Origin: Halobacillus sp. Nhm2S1
GTDB taxonomy: Bacteria > Bacillota > Bacilli > Bacillales > Halobacillaceae
Direction of reading: 5' to 3'
Length of the DNA: 64,000 nt
Assembly (NCBI RefSeq): GCF_019599545.1
Contig: NZ_JAIEZV010000001.1
Span: forward strand, 1-64,000
Below, piece after piece: positions 18,190 through 26,333 of this stretch (the stretch's first letter is position 1; each line of letters starts with the position of its first letter). Under the pieces are notes generated by a model. The model had not been told where the DNA came from. It made no database searches and saw only the letters and a program-made list of their open reading frames with translations. Made by a program: the position numbers and the translations under genes.

Positions 18190-19671
18190 ATGAGTAATCT
18201 GAAGGCAAACTTTGAATCAGAAGATGGAATCGGATTTCCAGGGAAGACTTATGTCAATGAGTTGTTAAAACCCGTGTTCAAAGATCAGCACGAATACCTT
18301 TTCGATGCGATGTTCATGGTTCACCGTGCTCACACGACGATGCTTAAAGAACAAAAAATCATTACCGAAGAAGAAGCAAAGGAAATCATCCATGGTGTTA
18401 AAAAAGTTTCGCAAATGAACAAAGAGGAATTCCAATATGATCCTGTTTATGAAGATTTATTTTTCTTAGTTGAATCTAAAATCGCTGAGCTTATCGGTCC
18501 TGACTTGGCCGGAAAAATGCACATTGCCAAAAGCAGAAACGATATGGGGGAAGCCATGTACAGGCTGGTGATTCGGGAACACTTGCTGGAGTTGATTGCT
18601 CATACACAAGCACTCGGGCAAGCCTTAGTCGAACAATCAAAACATCACGTAGATGACGTGATGCCTGCTCATACCCATACACAACCAGCCCAACCGACTA
18701 CCTTTGCCCACTATCTGTTAGCTATCTCAGATAATCTTTACCGTGATGTACAAAGGCTTCAGAATGCCTATGATACCGTCAACCGTTCACCAATGGGAGC
18801 TGCAGCGATTACCACGACTGCTTTTCCAATTAATCGTCATCGTGTAGAAGAGCTATTAGGATTCAAAGGGATTATGGAGAATTCCTATGATGCTATTGCG
18901 ACAGGCGATTACCTGTTGGAATCCGGGCTTTCCATCGTCAGCCTAATGACAAACATGGGGCGGTGGATCCAAGAGTTTCTTAGAATGGCTTCACGAGAGG
19001 TAGGGTTGTTAAAAGTGTCCGATGCTTATGTTCAAGTGAGTAGCATCATGCCGCAAAAAAGAAACCCCGTCTCCTTAGAGCATTCACGAGCCCTTGCCAG
19101 CAGTGCAGTTGGGGAAGGGTTAACAATCGTGCAGATGATTCATAACACCCCTTATGGAGATATCGTAGACACAGAGGATGATCTGCAACCCCACCTCTAT
19201 GAAGGTTTCGGAAAAGCTTTGCGAGTCGTGAAGTTGATGAGAGCTGTCATTTCAACGATATCCTTCAATAAAGACGAAGCGAGAAACCAAGCCGCCATGA
19301 ACATGATTACCATTACAGAACTTGCTGATGTTCTAGCGCGGGATTATGGTGTACCCTTCAGAGAAGCTCACAGCCTCTCAAGTATGGTGGCGAAAAAAGC
19401 CTCCTGTTTAAATAAGGAGCTTTACGAGCTTAAAGTTGATGAGGTGAATGGATGGATTCAGACGGTGGAAATTACTGAGGAAGATTGGAAAACCATTGTA
19501 GATCCTCAACAGTTTGTTGAGAAAAGAAGTATTCATGGCGGACCTAATTCTGAAGTGGTGAAGGGTATGATTGAAGATCGTGTCGAAAAGTGGAGGACCA
19601 TTGATGAAGATGTGAAATCAGAATTGAAACGTATTGAAAGTATAAAAACTGATTTAGACAAAACTGAGTAA
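18190..19671 (+). CDS. Argininosuccinate lyase-like enzyme (aspartase/fumarase superfamily)
   Basis: This 493-aa protein has the superfamily signature SSIMPQKRNPVSLEH (about residues 282-296), the mobile loop carrying the catalytic Ser. Upstream it has KSRNDMGE, PAHTHTQPAQPTTFAHYLL and the RSPMGAAAI region, as in argininosuccinate lyases. Members eliminate fumarate from succinyl-amines or succinyl-ethers. It sits at the end of a ROK-controlled uptake operon with no arginine genes, so the substrate is probably an imported succinyl/malyl compound rather than argininosuccinate. This is inference. RBS GAGGTGATGGG lies just before ATG 18190. Confidence 0.85.
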   Translation: MSNLKANFESEDGIGFPGKTYVNELLKPVFKDQHEYLFDAMFMVHRAHTTMLKEQKIITEEEAKEIIHGVKKVSQMNKEEFQYDPVYEDLFFLVESKIAELIGPDLAGKMHIAKSRNDMGEAMYRLVIREHLLELIAHTQALGQALVEQSKHHVDDVMPAHTHTQPAQPTTFAHYLLAISDNLYRDVQRLQNAYDTVNRSPMGAAAITTTAFPINRHRVEELLGFKGIMENSYDAIATGDYLLESGLSIVSLMTNMGRWIQEFLRMASREVGLLKVSDAYVQVSSIMPQKRNPVSLEHSRALASSAVGEGLTIVQMIHNTPYGDIVDTEDDLQPHLYEGFGKALRVVKLMRAVISTISFNKDEARNQAAMNMITITELADVLARDYGVPFREAHSLSSMVAKKASCLNKELYELKVDEVNGWIQTVEITEEDWKTIVDPQQFVEKRSIHGGPNSEVVKGMIEDRVEKWRTIDEDVKSELKRIESIKTDLDKTE

Positions 19672-19787
19672 GAGGACCTTATTTTAATTAAAAATTTAAC
19701 GAAGTGGGGCAGTGGTTCCAAGGAGTCCTTTTTATGCTAGCTAGCGCTCCTTAACTTCATTCGTTTATTGAAGAGTTGACTATGATA

Positions 19788-19840
19788 AGTGTCTGATCTC
19801 CACAACGCTAATGGTTTATGGTGGTGGGGGTCAGGCATTT
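19788..19840. repeat. Dispersed imperfect inverted repeat, copy 2
   Basis: The arms AGTGTCTGATCTCCAC and GTGGTGGGGGTCAGGCAT pair with several mismatches around a 17-nt spacer. It is related to the copies at 592-640 and 23237-23284, and intergenic. Confidence 0.6.
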
Positions 19841-19895
19841 TCTTTAGGGCAAAGGCATCGCCGAGCTTTTAAAAAATAACAAAGAGGTGAGTCAT

Positions 19896-21122
19896 TTGGA
19901 TAACACGTTAATATCGTCAGACAATACGTGGGCACTCTGGACGTTTCTGACAGGGTGGGCTGCAATCAGTATTTACTTAGAGCAAAAGTACAAATGGGCA
20001 TCGAAAATTTCCGGAGCCATCATTGCATTAATTGGAGCCATGGTATTAGCTAATTTAAATGTGATCCCACTTGAGTCAAGTGTGTACGATGCTGTATGGA
20101 ATTATGTCGTTCCGTTGGCGATTCCGTTACTGCTGTTTCAGGCGAATATAAAGAAGATTTGGCAGGAAAGCGGACGTATGTTGACTATTTTCCTGTTAAG
20201 CTCCATCGGTACGGTCGCCGGTACCATTATCTCATTCCTGCTCCTAAAAGATATGATCCCACATCTGGATAAAATAGGTGCCATGATGGCAGGATCCTAT
20301 ACGGGTGGCGGAGTAAACTTTGCAGCCATGTCCGCAAAATTCCAGACTCCAAGTGAACTCGTTTCGGCTACCGTTGTTGCAGACAATATGATGATGGCCA
20401 CCTTCTTCTTTGTTCTGATGGCCATCCCGACATTTTCATTCTTCCGTGACCGCTTCCAAACCCCTCATATTGATGAGGTAGAATCGGGTGTTACTGGAGA
20501 GGAGAGTGAAACGCAGGCCGCTTCTTTCTGGAAAGGAAAAGAAATATCATTAAAAGATATTGCAATCAGTGTGGCAAGTGCATTTGTCCTCGTTACAGTA
20601 TCCTTTAATCTTGCAGACTTTTTTACCGCAGTCCTTCCTGCTGGCGAGGATGTAAACATCATTTATCAGGTGTTAGGCGGTATCATTGGCGATCGTTATC
20701 TAATGCTTACGACACTTACTGTACTGGTCGTTTCATTGTTCCCCAGACAATTCGAAAGCATCAAAGGAACACAGGAACTTGGGACATTCTTGATTTATTT
20801 ATTCTTTGTAGTCATTGGGGTACCAGCATCCATCGCAATTGTAGTAACCACATCACCTTTATTATTGGTATTTGTTTTAATCATTGTTCTAATGAATGTG
20901 TTAGTCTCTCTGGTTTTGGGTAAGTTGTTTAAATTTAGTTTAGAGGAGACCCTTCTTGCGAGTAATGCGAACATGGGAGGTCCGACAACAGCTGCGGCCA
21001 TGGCGATTGCTAAGGGCTGGCATAAACTGATTGTGCCGATTCTTCTTGTTGGTACGCTCGGGTATATCATTGGAAACTACATTGGGACAGGACTTGGGTA
21101 CTGGTTTCAAAATCTGATGTAA
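19896..21122 (+). CDS. DUF819 family membrane protein (YjcL-like)
   Basis: This 408-aa integral membrane protein has about ten helices and DUF819 hallmarks: the PLAIPLLLFQANIKKIW segment, GSYTGGGVNFAAMSAKF in the first half and the mirrored NANMGGPTTAAAMAIAKGW near the end. The two Gly-rich segments suggest an inverted-repeat transporter. The substrate is unknown. TTG 19896 is preferred, with AGAGGTGA six bases upstream. It lies downstream of the lyase gene, separated by about 220 bases and a repeat, so co-transcription is uncertain. Confidence 0.82.
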   Translation: MDNTLISSDNTWALWTFLTGWAAISIYLEQKYKWASKISGAIIALIGAMVLANLNVIPLESSVYDAVWNYVVPLAIPLLLFQANIKKIWQESGRMLTIFLLSSIGTVAGTIISFLLLKDMIPHLDKIGAMMAGSYTGGGVNFAAMSAKFQTPSELVSATVVADNMMMATFFFVLMAIPTFSFFRDRFQTPHIDEVESGVTGEESETQAASFWKGKEISLKDIAISVASAFVLVTVSFNLADFFTAVLPAGEDVNIIYQVLGGIIGDRYLMLTTLTVLVVSLFPRQFESIKGTQELGTFLIYLFFVVIGVPASIAIVVTTSPLLLVFVLIIVLMNVLVSLVLGKLFKFSLEETLLASNANMGGPTTAAAMAIAKGWHKLIVPILLVGTLGYIIGNYIGTGLGYWFQNLM

Positions 21123-21208
21123 ATTAGGTGAAGTAGGGAATTGTTAAGGTATTCTAAATTCGCCCTTGTCTGAGAGAGTTTAGATATGGGTTGTTGCTTT
21201 TGTAGCAA

Positions 21209-21231
21209 GTCGGTTTCGTCCGACACTTTTT
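21209..21231 (+). terminator. Terminator after the DUF819 gene
   Basis: GTCGG / CCGAC with a TTTCGT loop, then ACTTTTTT. Another small hairpin (TTGCT / AGCAA) precedes it. This separates the DUF819 gene from the retron. Confidence 0.6.
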
Positions 21232-21347
21232 AGAAGTTGTTAACCACAAAACAAAATGGTGGCTTTCATTAAACATAAAAACTTCTTTACATAAGTGTTC
21301 AAGATTATAATGTCGAAAAATAATTAGTATTTGTGTATAATTGTTTA

Positions 21348-21485
21348 TAGCGTGTGGCTAGATTTTTCGCTTGTGCTTCGCAAGCGTTGACAATAATGGT
21401 GGGAACATTAGCTTCTCGTATTCTATTAAATTTGACTATTTGGTCGTTTTATTAGCATGATCGCATAATGAGTAGCCACACGTTA
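21348..21485 (+). ncRNA. Candidate retron msr-msd RNA
   Basis: A 13-bp inverted repeat (one G-T wobble) brackets about 112 nt. The a1 arm is TAGCGTGTGGCTA at 21348-21360 and the a2 arm is TAGCCACACGTTA at 21473-21485. This is how retron a1/a2 repeats lie directly upstream of the reverse transcriptase. G21361, right after a1, is a candidate branching guanosine. A strong hairpin follows (CGCTTG / CAAGCG, 21368-21386), typical of an msr stem-loop. The 3' half is AT-rich and would be the msd; its long hairpin is weak when folded by eye. The a2 arm ends 24 bases before the chosen RT start. Confidence 0.75.
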
Positions 21486-21509
21486 ATCCATAGGAGCGTT
21501 TTATGTTAT

Positions 21510-23207
21510 ATGTTAAAATTTAATGAAATTAAAACACGAAATGAACTTGCAGAGTATTTGAATATTCCAAGGAGACAATTAAGTTACATATTGTATGTGA
21601 AAGGCATTAATAATTTATACACTTCGTTTGAAATACCAAAGAAAAATGGTGGATCTCGTAAAATTAATGCTCCATCAGGAGATTTAAAAGACATTCAACT
21701 GAAGCTTGCAGAAGCTTTGTACGCTCATGTGAAAAAAAAACTGAATAAAAAAAATAATATATCCCATGCATTTGAAAAAAATAAGAGTATTATTACTAAT
21801 GCAAAAATTCACCGGAACAAGAGATGGGTTTTGAATATTGATTTAGAGAATTTCTTTGAAAGTATTCATTTTGGTCGTGTAAGAGGTTTTTTCAATAAGA
21901 ATAATAATTTCTTACTACCTATTGAAGTAGCCACAGTTATAGCACAAATATCATGTTATGAAGGTAAATTGCCTCAAGGAGGTCCTAGTTCTCCAGTCAT
22001 CTCCAATTTAATTTGTGAGATACTTGACTATAGGTTGTTAAAAATCGCGAAGAAATACAAGTTGAACTACACACGGTATGCAGATGACTTAACCTTTTCG
22101 ACCAATGAAAAAAAATTCCCTGAACTACAAATGGATTTTTATAAAGAAATATCAAAAGAGATAAGACGAGCAGGATTTATAGTTAATGAAAAAAAGAAAA
22201 GGTTACAATACGAAGATTCTAGGCAAGAGGTAACTGGGCTTGTTGTAAATAAGAAAGTAAACGTAAATAGAACCTATTACAAAAAAACTAGGGCAATGGC
22301 ACATCAACTTTACAAACAGGGAAGTTTCGAAATAGATGGCGAACCAGCCACTATCAATCAATTAGAAGGTAGATTTGCATTTATTAACCAACTAACTTGG
22401 TATAATAACAAAATAGATGGTGTCAAACGTAATTTTAGAAATTTAAGTTCAAGAGAGCGTGAATACCAAAAATTTCTATTTTATAAATATTTCTTCTCAA
22501 ATCCCAAGCCGCTAATAGTGACGGAAGGTAAAACTGATATTGCATATATAAAATCAGCACTAAAAAACCTACACGACGAATATCCTGATTTAATTTCCAA
22601 AAATAGTGATGGAACATTTGAGTTGAAAGTGTCTTTTCTTAAGAAGACGAAGAGATTGAAATACTTTCTGGGAATTTATCAGGATGGCGGTAGTGCATTA
22701 AATAACATATATGAATTCTTTGACTCTAGAAAACCAATTCCTAATTATATAAAGTACTTTAAGAAGATAAGCAACTCTTTGCCTCAAAATCCCGTGTTTT
22801 TAATGTTTGATAATGAGATTAGGAGTGGGAAGAAGAAGCCTATTGGGAAATTTATTGACCATGTTAAGCTCGGAGATGAAAAAAAAGGAATTCTAGAAAA
22901 GGATTATATGGTTAATATTGTTGATAATTTAAATATTTTAACTGTCCCTCTAATTAAGGGGAAGTCTGAATGCGATATAGAAGACTTGTTTGACGATACA
23001 GTGCTTTCTCATATAATTAATGGAAAAGAATTTAACAAAAAAGATAATTATGATTCTTCGAAATACTATGGCAAAGAAATATTCTCTAAACATATTTTGA
23101 AAAATTATACTAGTGTAGACTTTAGTGAATTTAGGTCAGTTTTAAATAACATAAACAATATTGTAAACGATCAAAAGAAAGCTTTGAAGGAAAAAAGCAT
23201 GGTCTAG
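21510..23207 (+). CDS. Retron-type reverse transcriptase with fused TOPRIM domain
   Basis: This 565-aa protein has N-terminal RT domain motifs in order: NAKIH (retron NAxxH motif, about 97-101), NIDLENFFESIHF (catalytic Asp), LPQGGPSSPVISN, YADD (about 190-193), a GFIVNEKKKRL segment and the retron-type VTG motif (EVTGLVVN, about 240-247). From about residue 335 there is a TOPRIM-like domain with IVTEGKTDIAYI (acidic first motif) and the second motif FLMFDNE. The layout and length resemble the TOPRIM-fused RT of retron Ec67 (Retron-Eco2). ATG 21510 is preferred over 21468 because the earlier start would overlap the a2 repeat and lacks an RBS; AGGAG lies 13 bases upstream. Base composition is clearly more AT-rich than neighbours, suggesting horizontal transfer. 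Confidence 0.9.
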   Translation: MLKFNEIKTRNELAEYLNIPRRQLSYILYVKGINNLYTSFEIPKKNGGSRKINAPSGDLKDIQLKLAEALYAHVKKKLNKKNNISHAFEKNKSIITNAKIHRNKRWVLNIDLENFFESIHFGRVRGFFNKNNNFLLPIEVATVIAQISCYEGKLPQGGPSSPVISNLICEILDYRLLKIAKKYKLNYTRYADDLTFSTNEKKFPELQMDFYKEISKEIRRAGFIVNEKKKRLQYEDSRQEVTGLVVNKKVNVNRTYYKKTRAMAHQLYKQGSFEIDGEPATINQLEGRFAFINQLTWYNNKIDGVKRNFRNLSSREREYQKFLFYKYFFSNPKPLIVTEGKTDIAYIKSALKNLHDEYPDLISKNSDGTFELKVSFLKKTKRLKYFLGIYQDGGSALNNIYEFFDSRKPIPNYIKYFKKISNSLPQNPVFLMFDNEIRSGKKKPIGKFIDHVKLGDEKKGILEKDYMVNIVDNLNILTVPLIKGKSECDIEDLFDDTVLSHIINGKEFNKKDNYDSSKYYGKEIFSKHILKNYTSVDFSEFRSVLNNINNIVNDQKKALKEKSMV

Positions 23208-23236
23208 AATCATAATACTAATAAAAGTAAAAGGTT

Positions 23237-23284
23237 AAGTGCCTGCCCCCCCACTAGTTTAAGATGATGAGGGTCAGGGACTCT
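23237..23284. repeat. Dispersed imperfect inverted repeat, copy 3
   Basis: The arms AGTGCCTGCCCCCC and GAGGGTCAGGGACTC flank a spacer of about 17 nt just downstream of the retron RT. The family is the same as at 592 and 19788. Confidence 0.6.
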
Positions 23285-23345
23285 ATTGATATATAACACT
23301 AATATCAAGCAATGATACGAATATGGCATAAGCCAGCAAATAAAC

Positions 23346-23379
23346 AAAGAGCGCTTCAGTCACGAAGCGCTCTTTCTCT
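23346..23379 (-). terminator. Terminator hairpin overlapping the TelA stop codon
   Basis: AAAGAGCGCTTC / GAAGCGCTCTTT is followed on the minus strand by TTTG and TTTAT. The stem contains the last five codons and the TGA of the TelA gene. It is near-identical to the hairpin at 2510-2541, including the TCTCT beside the stem. Confidence 0.65.
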
Positions 23380-24483
23380 ATGACTACTAGTTTGAGATAA
23401 CCTCTTTCGCACATTTTCATTCAAAGCATCCATCTCTTCAATAAACTGCTCACTAGAAGCAATAATCCTTTCCGACGATTGCTCCGTCGTCTTTAATGCA
23501 TCAAACACATTATCAAAAGACTCCTGAAGAGCTTCCATACTAATCGCCGGATTCTCCATCATCTCGGTCGTCTCTTGCGCATTTTCCTTCAAATTCCTGG
23601 AGTTCGAAAGCAACATCTCCTCAGTCGCTTTATTGACGCCGTTCACCGTATCAATCACTTTCCGCTGATTATTCAAAGCAAGCTGGATCGAAGCGGAGAC
23701 GGTGATAATATTTTTCGTCAACGTCACCGCATTCCGGATCGATTCCTTCAGCTTTTCATTGTTTTTCTTAATGATATCGACAGAAGAAATACTCTGATGC
23801 AACACACTCTTCATCTGCGTCATGTTTCTCGTCCGTGTGATGATTTTCTCTTTTCCTTCGGTAAGCAGGGCCAGGTCGTATTCGCCGGTTGCTTCTTTTT
23901 CTTTCAAAAGCTCAAACAGCTTCTTCCCGAGATAGATCTGCTTGTCCAGGTCATAAATCCGCTTCTGGGCGTTTTCTTTGATCAGCTGTAATTCGACGCT
24001 GTCTTCTTCCAGGCGGTCTTTCCCGGCCAGTAGACTGCGGACAACCATATCAATCTTCGAGTCGACCGTTTCATATTTCTTCATGTAGCGGTCGATGGGC
24101 TGTTTTTTGCTTAGTTTATAGAAGAACTTCTGCACGCCGTTACCTTCGGTGCGCTTTGGATCAAGGTCTGATACGATCGTCTCGAGTTCTCTCAGCGAAT
24201 CGGGGATGTCGTTGTTGCCTTTGGTCATGAGGTCGTTGACCGGGCGCTTCAACGTTTCCATTGTCTCACCGGCGACGCGCTGTTCTTTTTCTCCGAGGTC
24301 TCCGAGTTCTCTCATCACATCAGATAGGGAATCGTCTCTGGATGAGTCGAACCTTCCAGCGTAGGCTTCGGCTTCTTCGTTCAGGCGTTCGATATCTTCT
24401 TTTTCAATAAGCGTCATCGCTTCTCTCAGATCCTGTTGGTTCATTTCCGCTTCTTTATCTTTATAGGGAGAATGTTTACTCAT
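23356..24483 (-). CDS. TelA family (toxic anion resistance) protein
   Basis: This 375-aa, highly charged helical protein belongs to the TelA/KlaA family. Supporting segments are DLDPKRTEGNGVQKFFYKLS (the family core), PIDRYMKKYETVDSKID and the long coiled-coil C-terminus. Relatives were linked to tellurite and toxic-anion resistance; Bacillus homologues (YaaN, YceH) are general stress proteins of unclear mechanism. Start ATG 24483 (the second of two Met codons) gives proper spacing to AGGAGG. It follows the 24537-25391 gene by about 50 bases, so the two form an operon. Confidence 0.85.
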   Translation of the reverse strand: MSKHSPYKDKEAEMNQQDLREAMTLIEKEDIERLNEEAEAYAGRFDSSRDDSLSDVMRELGDLGEKEQRVAGETMETLKRPVNDLMTKGNNDIPDSLRELETIVSDLDPKRTEGNGVQKFFYKLSKKQPIDRYMKKYETVDSKIDMVVRSLLAGKDRLEEDSVELQLIKENAQKRIYDLDKQIYLGKKLFELLKEKEATGEYDLALLTEGKEKIITRTRNMTQMKSVLHQSISSVDIIKKNNEKLKESIRNAVTLTKNIITVSASIQLALNNQRKVIDTVNGVNKATEEMLLSNSRNLKENAQETTEMMENPAISMEALQESFDNVFDALKTTEQSSERIIASSEQFIEEMDALNENVRKRLSQTSSHRERALRD

Positions 24484-24536
24484 GTCCATACCTCCTGTAT
24501 GTCATTCGTTGGTTTTAAGAAAAACAAAACGGTCGT

Positions 24537-25391
24537 TTACTTTCGTGAAAGGAAGTTTTCGTCTTTCTTATTATATTTAGAAGCAATGATTCCTTTGCTT
24601 CTGGCAAAGTTCTGCGTATGGCTTTCTTCTTCTTTTCGCTCCAGTGTTTCAATGAATTTCTGCAGATCGTACATCGTTTCCACCAGTTCATGTTTCCGTT
24701 TTTCCTTATTCTCATCGGACAATCGCTGAAACGATGCGATGAAGTCAGGGACGTCTTTGTCCATCATCGTCTCAAGGGCGTACTGTTCTTCGATGTCGAG
24801 TTCTTCGATCCGTCTGAACTGTTTCTCGGTCCGTTCCTTCAAGGACGCCCATTCCTGTTGAAGGTCCGGATGGTTCTCGAGAAACGGGAAGTCCCAGTCT
24901 TCGAAGATCGGTTCTTCCTGATGTTCAAACGTTGTACTTTCTCCGGATACTTCCATGTGCTCAACATAGGTATTCACATGTTTGAACAGGACCTCTGAAA
25001 AATCTCTCAGCGTGCCTCCGAGTCCTTTTTTCCTCGTAAATTCTTCTTTCAGAAAAGTAGGGAGGAAGGCTTTTTCTTCTTCGATCCATTCAAAGCGTCC
25101 CAGCAGCATTTTCGGCGGCTTGCCGTAAAACTCGAGGGTTCCTCTGAATGTGTTGGACTTCGGAATCACGGCGGAGAATAAGACACCGTTCCAAAATCCA
25201 TCCATAATATATCTCTTCTTCATCTCTACCAGTTCTTCTATATCCAGATCGAAATAAACAGGGCGTTTTCCTTTGATCACCTGCTTCATATCTCTCATCG
25301 TTTGAAAATCGATGTAGCGCTGATATTCGGAGGTATGTGGCATGAATGTTCTTTCCAAATTCTCAAGCACAAATGAGTTGAGGTTTTCCAT
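24537..25391 (-). CDS. Hypothetical protein in operon with TelA
   Basis: This 284-aa soluble protein has an N-terminal globular half (MENLNSFVLENLERTFMPHT, then a GRFEWIEEEKAFLPTF segment) and a C-terminal half rich in E, K, R and Q. The latter is predicted helical (KERTEKQFRRIEELDIEEQ). I cannot assign a family. Partners of TelA in Bacillus are sometimes XpaC-like, but similarity is not evident by eye. It is first gene of the pair, with AAGGGG upstream of the ATG. Confidence 0.65.
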   Translation of the reverse strand: MENLNSFVLENLERTFMPHTSEYQRYIDFQTMRDMKQVIKGKRPVYFDLDIEELVEMKKRYIMDGFWNGVLFSAVIPKSNTFRGTLEFYGKPPKMLLGRFEWIEEEKAFLPTFLKEEFTRKKGLGGTLRDFSEVLFKHVNTYVEHMEVSGESTTFEHQEEPIFEDWDFPFLENHPDLQQEWASLKERTEKQFRRIEELDIEEQYALETMMDKDVPDFIASFQRLSDENKEKRKHELVETMYDLQKFIETLERKEEESHTQNFARSKGIIASKYNKKDENFLSRK

Positions 25392-25756
25392 GCTTCGTCA
25401 GCCCCTTTTCCGTCTTTCCTTTTCCACGACTAAATGAATCTATGATACTTCAAGAATACCACAAAATGGGGTTTCAGACTAAGATATACCTACGTCTCCG
25501 CCTATTGAAGAGGAACCGTGGGTTGTTCCTCATGGGTAAGGAAATGAAGCTGTCCTTATTATGGATATACGTACAGCCGGGATGCAACGTTTCACCATCT
25601 TGTATAATTCTCTCAACGATTTCGAATTTTATATGGGAATAAAATTGAGAAAATGTTCCTTTTATTTACATTTACTAGTTGATTAACATCTAGGGATGCT
25701 GTATGATAATTTTACAGTCTATGAGTATAGACTGTGCTCAGAAGAGCTCATATACT

Positions 25757-25850
25757 CCAAAGGGGAGTAGCTTTCAGTTATGTCGACATCACGTGGTCTT
25801 TCGGCCGCCGGCTTAACTGGCAACTTAGAGTTGTTTGCGAGACCTTTGCC
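25757..25850 (+). promoter_or_regulatory. yybP-ykoY manganese riboswitch
   Basis: The aptamer hallmarks are present: the 5' box CCAAAGGGGAGTAGC, a central GC-rich helix (GGCCGCCGGC) and the 3' box GAGACCTTTGCC that pairs with AAAGG to close P1. In B. subtilis this RNA senses Mn2+ and switches on manganese export genes. A terminator follows at 25881. Its 5' arm (AAGACCTTTACC) repeats the P1 3' strand, which gives an obvious competing fold. It controls the downstream gene(s) at 26038 and/or 26334. Confidence 0.88.
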
Positions 25851-25880
25851 ATTTTAGGTGAAGGGTGAAGTGCATACATG

Positions 25881-25918
25881 AAAAAGACCTTTACCATCGA
25901 TTGGTAAAGGTCTTTTTT
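25881..25918 (+). terminator. Riboswitch-controlled terminator
   Basis: AGACCTTTACC / GGTAAAGGTCT forms a perfect 11-bp stem, followed by TTTTTT, 31 bases after the aptamer. It is the expression platform of the Mn2+ riboswitch. Confidence 0.85.
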
Positions 25919-26037
25919 AGGATTTTCATCGAGCCAGGATAAACCTTCATTAGTGAGCAGGAAAATTTAAGTTAAATAAAGAAAAATGGCATATGATTTA
26001 CAAAGTGCTTTATTCAATTTTTAGGAGGGCAACTAAA

Positions 26038-26235
26038 CTGAAGAAGACGTATTTGATTTTTATGATTAGGGCACCAGGAATTCAGCCTCTTTCTTATTTC
26101 CTGGAAAAATCAATACAAACTCAAGGTGTGTACTCTTATGTGTCTTACGGGAATCGCATTCCCGAAAATATACCTTCTAGAGGTGAATGGCTGACTTTAA
26201 AGCTTTGTGATTGGAGAAAGCAGATCAGGTGTTAA
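26038..26235 (+). CDS. Possible small protein with CTG start (65 aa)
   Basis: An ideal Shine-Dalgarno AGGAGGG lies eight bases before a CTG codon. This opens a frame beginning KKTYLIFMIRAPGIQPLSYF and ending in a Cys after 65 codons. No ATG start fits the RBS. It lies between the riboswitch terminator and the transporter gene. The family is unknown. It may be a leader cistron or a non-coding chance frame. Confidence 0.3.
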   Translation: MKKTYLIFMIRAPGIQPLSYFLEKSIQTQGVYSYVSYGNRIPENIPSRGEWLTLKLCDWRKQIRC

Positions 26236-26333
26236 GATGTAGCTGAAGAATACATGGTTTTTTCATCAATGGTATTGGATCCATCTAAGGGATCATTAAA
26301 TATGGAGGTGAATCCCTGTTTTTCGGGGACTTA

